In this document: positions 56,990 through 64,000 of the stretch, piece by piece
How positions within the stretch are numbered: position 1 is the first letter of the stretch
Layout: every line of letters starts with the position of its first letter
Source: Platycnemis pennipes
Taxonomy: Eukaryota; Arthropoda; Insecta; Odonata; Platycnemididae
Direction of reading: 5' to 3'
DNA length: 64,000 nt
Assembly: GCA_933228895.1 (NCBI GenBank)
Contig: OW121848.1
Coordinates: forward strand, 134,124,615-134,188,614
Position numbers and translations under genes: made by a program
Notes under the pieces: generated by a model
Told to the model about the DNA's origin: nothing
Database searches by the model: none
Seen by the model: only the letters and a program-made list of their open reading frames with translations

Positions 56990-57410
56990 CTTCACTCAAA
57001 GGCGACAGTGATGAACGAAAACTGCAGGTTCTCCTGATGGGGGCGAAGACTGGGTGCATTCTACCTTAGCGAAGAATGATGAAGACAAAATGGATCGACC
57101 GAGTGACAGACAAATGAAGAAGTCCTAAGAAGAGTGGGAGGAAAGAGAAGTCTGCTGAAAATGATAAAAAAAGCGGGACAACCTAATTGGCCATATCTTA
57201 AGACACGATGGCTTGATGAAGACAATCTTTGAAGGAAAAGTGAACGGGAAGAATGGAAAAGGCAGGCCTCGTATGAGTTATATAGAGCAGGTCGTAACGG
57301 ACGTGAAAGAGAGGAACTACGTTAGTATGATGAGGTTGGGCGATAGGAGAATCAAATGGAGGGCTACGTCAAACCAATCCTAGGATTGTTGACCAACGAT
57401 GATGATGAAT
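56990..57410 (+). mobile_element. Endonuclease-RT LINE 3' fragment, reference copy
   Basis: The plus strand reads, in shifted frames, MKTKWIDRVTD, EEVLRRVGGKRSLLKMIKK (from 57116), DNLIGHILRHDGLMKTIFEG, GRPRMSYIEQVVTDVKERNY (57261-57320) and RIKWRATSNQS. This is the C-terminal tail typical of endonuclease-reverse-transcriptase LINE ORFs. It ends GGATTGTTGACC and (GAT)n. Three minus-strand relatives lie at 22.6, 31.3 and 48.8-49.5 kb. Confidence 0.88.
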
Positions 57411-59136
57411 ATTACACTAATCATTAAATTTTATTTTCTGTATTTTAGTATAAGGAAATGAGCACTCTAGCTTTCTCACCAGCTCTTTCCATGCTGAGTT
57501 TATCTCTTAATCTAAACAAATTAATTACCATGGAACCAACTAAAAGGTGGGTGGCAGGAAGAGCTAGGTCGCAAATTGCTGGAGGTGGGAAAAGAGGGGA
57601 AGACGTCTAAAACTGTATGCATGATCCCAGATATTTACAAAATACTTGAGATTAGGCCTCACTAAGGTGAAATAACTTGTTACTTGTACTGTTACATCCG
57701 AGCATTCTCCAACGATTCGTTAGTTAAGCTCCGATCTCTTAAAGCTATGCCACATACATGCCCAAAATATTGATACTCATCGTGTAAACATTTCTCATAT
57801 TTTTAATTTTCAAATCATAATACATTGGCTTTATAACTCATTTGCTAGAAGACAAAAATTATACGTTAACTAAGTACTTCAAAGAAAACAAACGCCCGTA
57901 TTTTGATGTTTTAAAAAATATATTTACTGATTTATTAAGGAAGCGAAAAAATATCAACACAAGAAATCCAAGGGTAAGGTTTTGGTGGGACACATTTTTT
58001 TAATCTACTGAGAGAGTATAGTGAAATAGGCGTCATCCATAAATTACTCTTGCGTGAAATAGCTCAAGTGTTACCTCAAAAAAATCAAGCTTTCCTTGCT
58101 ACATTTCTCCTGACATACTAAAGGAATCCAGGGTCCTATTTCGAGGATCATATCATGAGTTATACTTTTTACCTCTAATAACTGGGCACAAGATTCAATC
58201 TACAGGTGAGTTTCAGCAAAAGCTTTTATACTCATATTGGGAGTCGCAGGAAAAATTTGGTACCCAAAAATATTTTAAATACGGTTTTGGTTGGATGTGT
58301 TCAGGAGGAATACTGTAGTTTATAGCTCCAAGCCTCTCCAGACGCGGCTAGATAAATTCAATCCGTGAGAATTTCTGGAAACCGGATCTTCTATGAAATG
58401 ATGTGTGGGACACGGAAAGGATCTACCATCCTTCCCATTCATTAACCACTTATGAACTCATATATGCTTTATCAGGCTGCAGAGAAGTTAGTCATAGCAG
58501 AGCGTGAAGAGGAATACGGCGACGGAGGAGTGACTCTCGTAGGAACTATTAAACGACGCGCAGTTGCACACGTTACGGCACATAAACCACCAGTACTAAA
58601 TTTTACACCGACTTTTAAAGCGGAAACCAGGACATAAAACGACATTCCTGACGCCCCGGGAAAGATTTTTGAAGGTTTAATCTCCCCTTGGAGTAAAAGC
58701 GAAGCGGAGATGATGAAGAAAATCAAGCCTCAGCGGTGATCGTGAATCGGGGCGAGGGGACGGACACATTTGGCGGTGACTTGTGCGTGAGCTCGCATGA
58801 AATCTTATTTTTTATTTTCACACGCGCAAGTGGCCACACTATATCCGTGGACCAAACCATCTCCTCCCCGGAAGAGGAAACATAATGGCTGTATCGCCTA
58901 CTGTAATGATTGAAATGGAGGGAAGGATACTGAGGGCTTGGTAGAGAGTGGTCGAGAGATGGACGAGAAAGAGGGACGTTCGATACTTGATATACGTTAT
59001 CGAATCTTGATAGCAAATACTATCGAGGTTGAGAAGATATACCTTCGTAAAGATTTATATACATTATGCACCAAGAAACATGTACGGTAGAGGATACGTT
59101 CCTGTAGATCTCCTCATTTCGATTGCATTGCTCCAT
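57411..59136. other. 1.7 kb stretch without firm features
   Basis: Mostly AT-rich. A 61-codon plus frame at 58452-58637 (YQAAEKLVIAEREEEYGDGG...) is of mixed composition but has no recognised family and no clear splice context. Confidence 0.35.
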
Positions 59137-59300
59137 CATCTACATCTACACGATACCCTGCAAGCCAGCGCGAGGGTGTGTGCCAGGGGGGGAAGATCAC
59201 CAACCGTGCACTATTGACATGCAAACATGCTACTATAGGATCTCAGGCAACTAGACTGTTAGTATCGACATAGTAATAAGGGATTGGTTGTTAATACATG
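59137..59300 (-). mobile_element. LINE-A 3'-end stub
   Basis: CATCTACATCTACACGATACCC, TGCAAGCCAGCG, GGGTGTGTGCCAGGGGGG, then CATGCAAACATGC and TACATGCATCATGTAC, matching 35606-35800. Confidence 0.88.
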
Positions 59301-59826
59301 CATCATGTACTAAGCTATCAAGATTTTTGCACTATGCACTATCATGAATTATGAGTGATAACAATTTTTTTCTTTCAAAATATCATCGAAAAACATTCAA
59401 ATTGCATCTAATTAAAGGTTATTGCAAATATTGAGAGCATCAGTCAAAGATTCGGAAAAAATAGCCTGCAATGTTGAATTTTTTGCAGAAAAATGTACCT
59501 ATCATCACTGAATTCAGCACAACTATTTCTCCTTATTTTTCTTTCATAGAATTGCGGCATTATTGGTAGGGACTGTTAGTGCTCTGTGTATATTTTTGCG
59601 CATGACCATATACTTTCATTGCTTTTCTATCAGCCAACCACGCACGTTTATGCAAATTGAATGTAGTCTTTACTAAGGAAATGCATTCAAAGGCTACTTT
59701 CAGTACTTTTCTTAATAAATATCATATCATATCAAATCAGAAATATGTATCCCATATTATAACATCGATTGATGGATATCATCACATATTTTTTCATACT
59801 TCCATGTATCCATACTTTCAAAACCG
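59301..59826. other. AT-rich stretch, nothing recognised
   Basis: No ORF or repeat recognised. Confidence 0.4.
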
Positions 59827-60080
59827 ATGATCGGGTTGTTCGGGCTAGGATACTGACCTAGGTCCCGAGTTTTAATCCATGAAGTGGTACTATGCGGAGA
59901 GCACTTTAAACGTAGTGCTTTGTGCATTGGATGATCGGATGTTGGACCCCTAGGGGTAATTTTAATAATAGTTGCCCACCCTTCAGCTATTCCGTAAAAT
60001 ACCTCTCCTCCATCCACCTCCCTCTTACACTTAAATCGCAAATTACCTCAGTTTCTACTCACCTCTTCTAACTCAAATAA
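59827..60080 (+). mobile_element. SINE-A copy 5, old and diverged
   Basis: GATGATCGGGTTGTTCGGGCTAGGATACTGACC, CCGAGTTTTAATCC (decayed B box), GTTGGACCCCTAGGGGTAATTT, then CACCTCCCTCTTACACTTAAATCGCAAATTACC follows the SINE-A order. It is highly diverged; no TSD seen. Confidence 0.75.
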
Positions 60081-60279
60081 TGAACGGCAAAATATAGCAC
60101 AACGCCCACGTTGCCATAGTGAATAGACGGTAATTACTGGAACGGTTTTTTTAAAATAAAGGTTTGAGCCACTTTCCCTTATACTGGGACAATGTAAATT
60201 AAATATATCCTTACCGATATCTATTTCTTGTCACCGAGTCGTCAAATCGCATTTTCCCAAGAGGGAGATAGACCCGAGC

Positions 60280-60720
60280 TCTTTTCTCAGTCAAACTCCT
60301 AAGCCCCTTCCGGCCCGTACGTGTGCATCACACCCTATTTATGCCACCCCAGACACACACACACACACGGAACTCCCTCACGCCTCTGATCCGGGCCGGC
60401 CTCCTCGTAATGGCAGGCACTTTACACCCTCACGATCTCGGCCAGATGCTCCTCTCAAACACCCCCTTTCACCCCTCCGTACCCCTGCGCACCCCACCAC
60501 ACACCCCTCCACCACACAAACCCGTCAGCCTCCGCCCCTTAATCGCCGCCGCTCCCTGCGCGCACTCACGGCCAGCCACCCCTCGCCTCGAACGCATTAA
60601 TGCCGCCCTCCCGCCGCACTAGATTTCCCTCCCTCTCCACCCTCCCTCCGTGAAATAAGTCCTCCAAGCAATCTTTTCTCCATCCTTGCAAACCTTTCCA
60701 CACTCTCAACCTCCCGATCT
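60280..60720. other. Pyrimidine-rich GC patch with (AC)n
   Basis: C-rich with a short (CA)n run at 60353-60368. The 99-codon frame 60323-60622 is His/Pro/Leu-rich by composition. Confidence 0.4.
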
Positions 60721-60798
60721 AGACCCACCGTGTGCCTCTTTCACCATCATCTTCATCCCCAGTCATCGGTCTCTAAGATTGATTGGACCCGGCTACAC

Positions 60799-60883
60799 AC
60801 TCTTGCTATACCGATGTGTATCGGTATAGGCCACTCTTGCTATACCGATGTGTATCGGTATAGGCCACTCGCCTATACCGATG
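60799..60883 (+). repeat. 34-bp tandem repeat containing a perfect hairpin
   Basis: Two full units (60799-60832, 60833-60866) and a partial third. Each full unit contains TATACCGAT GTGT ATCGGTATA, a 9-bp stem with a 4-base loop. The third unit stops after CTATACCGATGT, at the point where LINE coding sequence starts. Confidence 0.9.
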
Positions 60884-61592
60884 TTACTATGGAGCTAAAT
60901 CAACAACTTCAGAGATTGATATTCAATATTCCTTATGATAAACAGGTTACGCCATATTATGATACACTCAGGTGGTTGAATATAGAAAAGAGACAAGAAT
61001 ATCAAATAAATGTGTTGATGTACATACAAGCTAATTCAAACTAAGTGTCAAAGTTATTTGTTTGAAAAAGTTATCTTTAATGCTAACACGCATAAACGGC
61101 TGAAACGCAATACTGAGGTATTATTAATACCAAATTTCCGCACAAATGTGTTCGGTAATTCTTTTCATGTAACATCCTGTAGGTTTTGGAATTCACTACG
61201 TGATGGGATAAGGTCCCCCGAAAACATTTATATGTTTAAAAAGCGGTTGCACTCACATCTTATGCAATGTAAATAAAATAATAAATGTATGTATAAACAT
61301 AGTCATTAAATTTATATGCCATTAAGTTTTTGTCGGTACTATTATATTTGTCGGTACTATACTATGTATTGTTACATTGATTATATTATAATATTATAGT
61401 TCAATCATTAACACCTTGTATTGGTTGCTAAGATTTCTAAGATTGTCGATGCTTAGGCAGCTACTCATTTCTAATATTAATATTACCCTGTTGATGTTGT
61501 AATGAGACTATGTAAATGTTTTTATGTACCTATATGTTTCAAGGGACAATAATGTCCTGGAACAAATAAATATATCTATCTATCTATCTTCC
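60884..61592 (+). mobile_element. CR1/Jockey-like LINE, 5'-truncated 3' end
   Basis: Two frames in series: PYYDTLRWLNIEKRQEYQIN (about 60953-61012) then, after a stop and frame change, EVLLIPNFRTN and SCRFWNSLRDGIRSPENIYM followed by FKKRLHSHL (about 61111-61260). This is the usual C-terminus of CR1/Jockey-group RTs (L.WLNI..R..Y, IP..RT, R.WNSLP..IR....FK..L). The 3' UTR contains TTTCAAGGGACAATAATGTCC and ends with AATAAATATATC and (TATC)n at 61572-61589. Confidence 0.87.
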
Positions 61593-61734
61593 GTGCTCTA
61601 ATCTCTTCATGTTAATATAGTTATCCTTTTACACATCATATGTGCTCCAACAGCGTCAGTGATACCGCATTGTCTAACAGAACATTAAACCTAAGACAGA
61701 TGCAATGTCCATGACCTAGTTGAGATTAAAACTC

Positions 61735-61785
61735 GTAACGAAACATGCACCTGACCAACCAGGTTAACGAGTTAGGCCCCAACCA
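61735..61785 (-). mobile_element. Possible tRNA-like SINE head, degenerate
   Basis: Minus strand CTAACTCGTTAACCTGG and ACGAGTTTTAATCTC have A/B-box-like order; weak. Confidence 0.3.
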
Positions 61786-63324
61786 ATATATTTACATCAG
61801 GATTGAAATTTTTCCAGAATTCAGTCATAAACGTTGCATCTGGAAAAAAGAATGCCCTTAGTCTTTGAGAGCTCTAAAATAGACCTGATGATACCTTCTT
61901 GACATCATAAGAAACTCTGACTCCAGAAGCTACGAATGAGATTAAAACACCATAGAAGATTTTTCATCTTTCATTATTCAAACAACGCGCGATCTTGCAG
62001 AATGACAATCTTCAAAAAAATTATAAAATCACTTGAAATTTACAATCAGAATGCCAGGCATTTTTTTTCATTTTTAATCACTATTCTCACTCCACCTGCT
62101 TCGTTAGAACTCCATCGTTAGTTACTCGGGCTATCACTTTTACTTCGTCATTTTTCTGAATCACCGCATTAAAAAGTTTTTCAAATTTTATCTTCTCTGT
62201 CTGCCTCATTCACGCCTCACTTTCCGATACCTCGCCGTCTTTTTGTTGTGAGAGTTTAACGAATTTTTCAAATATACCTCGGAATATATGCACAAAATTC
62301 ACCAAAAAGCACCCTCAAAAGTAATTTGCCTACTACTTCTCCCTCATGTCTTCTTAGAGGCCAGCTTCTTAGAGTCATGAAGGAGTAGTAGGTTCCTAAT
62401 TCCCTTCGAAAGTTGATTATTTAACAGTTCATTATTCCGTAGTTCACCAGTTCCGAATAACACTTCCAATAAAAGAGTATTAATATCTTACGATGATAAA
62501 ACCCATGAAAATGTATATTAAATAGCCAATTATAGCATAACTTTATGCACTGATACCTATAAATGGAAAATTTATCCCTTACCTACAACTTTTTTTTACA
62601 CACATTGAAGTTGGTCGTTGAACTAGTAACATTTATTTAATCAGCTATATTAGCTTAAACATTAAAGTGACTCTTTGCGTCCATGAAATTTGATATACAT
62701 CCTACACTACTAATAGGATTACGTTGCTAATTTTCACTTCACCTGGCAGGTAGAAAAATAGGCTCAAATCTTAAGTACTGCATAAGTATAATCCTTCTGT
62801 TGCCAGGAACATGAAGAAAAATACGAAAATGTACATTTGATATATTCAGTTTAAAAATATCTCTGAGAGCCTCCTAAAAGATAATTCAGTGAATAAACGT
62901 TGAAATTGGAGTTGCACACGAAATAAGACACAATGATACACTTATTGCAAAATCAAGATTACTATTGAGACTGAGATCTGATAGTATTCAGCTTTATACT
63001 CGACACATATCAGAACTTATAGAATAGAAATAATAGAATTTAAATATTAGGAAGACACAAGTATCGCGTGGAAAGACTCAATGAATTATTGGATTTTGGT
63101 AATTAAAAACTTAAGGCAATTTATCAGGTTAAGTGAGTGTGTTGACCACAAAATATGTTGAGGATTAGAGATGGTACTCCGAACTAAGTGTGTTAGAAAG
63201 TATTTTCTAAAGTATATTCAAGACTGAAAAATCAGTTACTTTAATGGAAACTTCCTAGATATCTCTATTCCTTATGAGCGAAGCGAGTTTCTAAAATAAA
63301 AAAAAGAATTGATTTATGTTGAAT
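61786..63324. other. 1.5 kb AT-rich stretch, nothing recognised
   Basis: No ORF or repeat recognised. Confidence 0.4.
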
Positions 63325-63905
63325 GGATTCGTGAAGTGTCTAGCACATTTACTTCCCATCACAAGGATCCGAATTTAAATCTCGGCAGTGGCTACTTTCT
63401 CGACGGTATACCGGTTCCCACTTAGGTACCGTGTGGGCAAGGGCCTAGCCGAGTTGATACACTGGTTCCCGTCAGATCACCGAAGTTAAGCAACGTTGGG
63501 CCCGGAGGTTGGATGGGTAGCCCCCCTCTATACCTCTACCGTGGTGCTCTTGTCCCCTGTCTGCAAGTGGCGGGCAGGTTAAATGTGGGTTGGCACAATG
63601 GATCTAAAGAGGTCTAAGTGCCAGGGGGGCTCCAGAAGGCTCCCGCCCACCCCTCCAATTTACATTTTAGGTACTACCGTGTGGAGTTAATTTCAAAATC
63701 AGTAGGTACTCCGTCGGTCGGATGAGGCGTTAAACCATAGACCCCTTGGCGCTTTTCGTGAGCAGGCTAATGCCGAAGCATGGCTTTACTCAATACTTCC
63801 TCCTTTCCCTGAAACATTCCGTCTCATATTGAACTATCCATTCATCCTAAACGTTGCAAATGATCTAAGTTGTCGGTCACATTCCCCTTACATTAACTTC
63901 TACTA
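63325..63905 (+). mobile_element. SINE-A copy 6, diverged, split by a 5S-SINE
   Basis: Left part GGATTCGTGAAGTGTCTAGC, CGAATTTAAATCTCGGCAGTGG, CGGTTCCCACTTAGG. Right part GGTACTCCGTCGGTCGG, CCTTGGCGCTTTTCG, AGGCTAATGCCGAAGC, ATCCTAAACGTTGCAAATGA. Together these are the SINE-A order with a ~240-bp insert. More decayed than the inserted 5S-SINE. Confidence 0.85.
63427..63684 (+). mobile_element. 5S-rRNA-headed SINE, copy 2, nested with TSD
   Basis: Body about 63437-63674 between direct repeats TACCGTGTGG at 63427-63436 and 63675-63684 (a longer TTAGGTA..CCGTGTGG repeat is possible with a 3-base indel). The 5S-like head, about 63438-63555, contains AGATCACCGAAGTTAAGCAA, GTTGGGCCCGG and TTGGATGGG. 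The body (GGGCAGGTTAAATGTGGG, TTGGCACAATGGATC, CAATTTACATTTTAG) matches the reverse copy at 51971-52209. No poly-A tail. Confidence 0.93.
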
Positions 63906-64000
63906 AATGATTAGCAAAATCGTCACCAGTCCAACTACTAGCATGATATAAGGACATAATACCAGTATGACTTGGTAACGATATTTGTGGTTTTAGGAAA

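Noticed and set aside
58452..58637. Possible small exon (YQAAEKLVIAEREEEYG...)
   Set aside because: Mixed composition but only 61 codons, with no recognisable family or clear splice sites; not strong enough to call.
63437..63560. Possible functional 5S rRNA gene
   Set aside because: It is diverged, followed by a SINE body shared with 51971-52209, and flanked by a TSD.
1..64000. CRISPR arrays, bacterial operons, prophage or ribosome binding sites
   Set aside because: No regularly spaced identical repeats and no long compact ORFs; the repeat content and composition are eukaryotic.

Overview
This 64 kb window is eukaryotic, transposon-dominated, non-coding DNA. It is most likely a piece of intergenic or intronic sequence from an animal with a large repeat-rich genome. 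An arthropod is my best guess, from the mix of tRNA-headed SINEs, CATC/GAT-tailed endonuclease-reverse-transcriptase LINE fragments, hAT- and mariner-type non-autonomous elements and Penelope-like (GIY-YIG) remnants. The species cannot be named from the sequence. There are no bacterial features, no intact long ORF and no convincing multi-exon gene. The only candidate host coding piece is a 91-codon open stretch at 47914-48189 (minus).

Repeat families, using local labels. SINE-A is a tRNA-headed SINE of about 330-345 bp with A and B boxes and a CAACC-rich tail; there are six copies, four of them with recognisable target-site duplications (TSDs). SINE-B and SINE-C are other tRNA-headed families, mostly on the minus strand. 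The 5S-SINE is a 5S-rRNA-headed SINE of about 235 bp with two copies. LINE-A is a LINE whose 3' end carries a conserved CCCTGCCACACACC / GGCTTGCAGGG hairpin and a (GTAGAT)n tail; two copies keep reverse-transcriptase C-terminal coding sequence and about ten are 3'-end stubs. Endonuclease-RT LINE ends lie at 22.6, 31.3, 48.8-49.5 and 57.0-57.4 kb. A CR1/Jockey-like LINE 3' end lies at 60.9-61.6 kb, and a further RT-associated C-terminal fragment at 35.8-36.3 kb. Penelope-like material with a GIY-YIG ORF lies at 31.7-32.3 kb. Several short inverted or tandem segments carry hammerhead-ribozyme-like cores (23.2, 31.8, 36.3, 37.5 and 45.2 kb). DNA elements are two hAT-like elements with 8-bp TSDs (33-899 and 40547-41439), a mariner-type MITE with TA duplication (48869-49130), a palindromic poly-G-ended element (42.1-42.5 kb) and a three-copy element with short imperfect terminal inverted repeats and no visible TSD (5.5, 27.9 and 29.1 kb).

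Layout. 0-10 kb: hAT element with a nested SINE, LINE-A, SINE-A, the first three-copy element. 10-22 kb: sparse, with a 174-bp direct-repeat pair and several GC-rich patches. 22-30 kb: dense nested repeats, a degenerate tandem array split by one three-copy element, and a SINE inside another. 30-46 kb: LINE and Penelope remains, a long inverted repeat, SINE-B/C, the second hAT. 46-64 kb: candidate exon, MITE inside a LINE, both 5S-SINE copies (the second nested inside a SINE-A), CR1-like LINE end.

Scattered through the window are about a dozen patches of 300-1000 bp that are GC-rich and strand-asymmetric (polypurine or polypyrimidine). They create spurious low-complexity ORFs. Nesting gives relative ages: SINE-A into hAT, SINE-A into the three-copy element, 5S-SINE into SINE-A, MITE into LINE.
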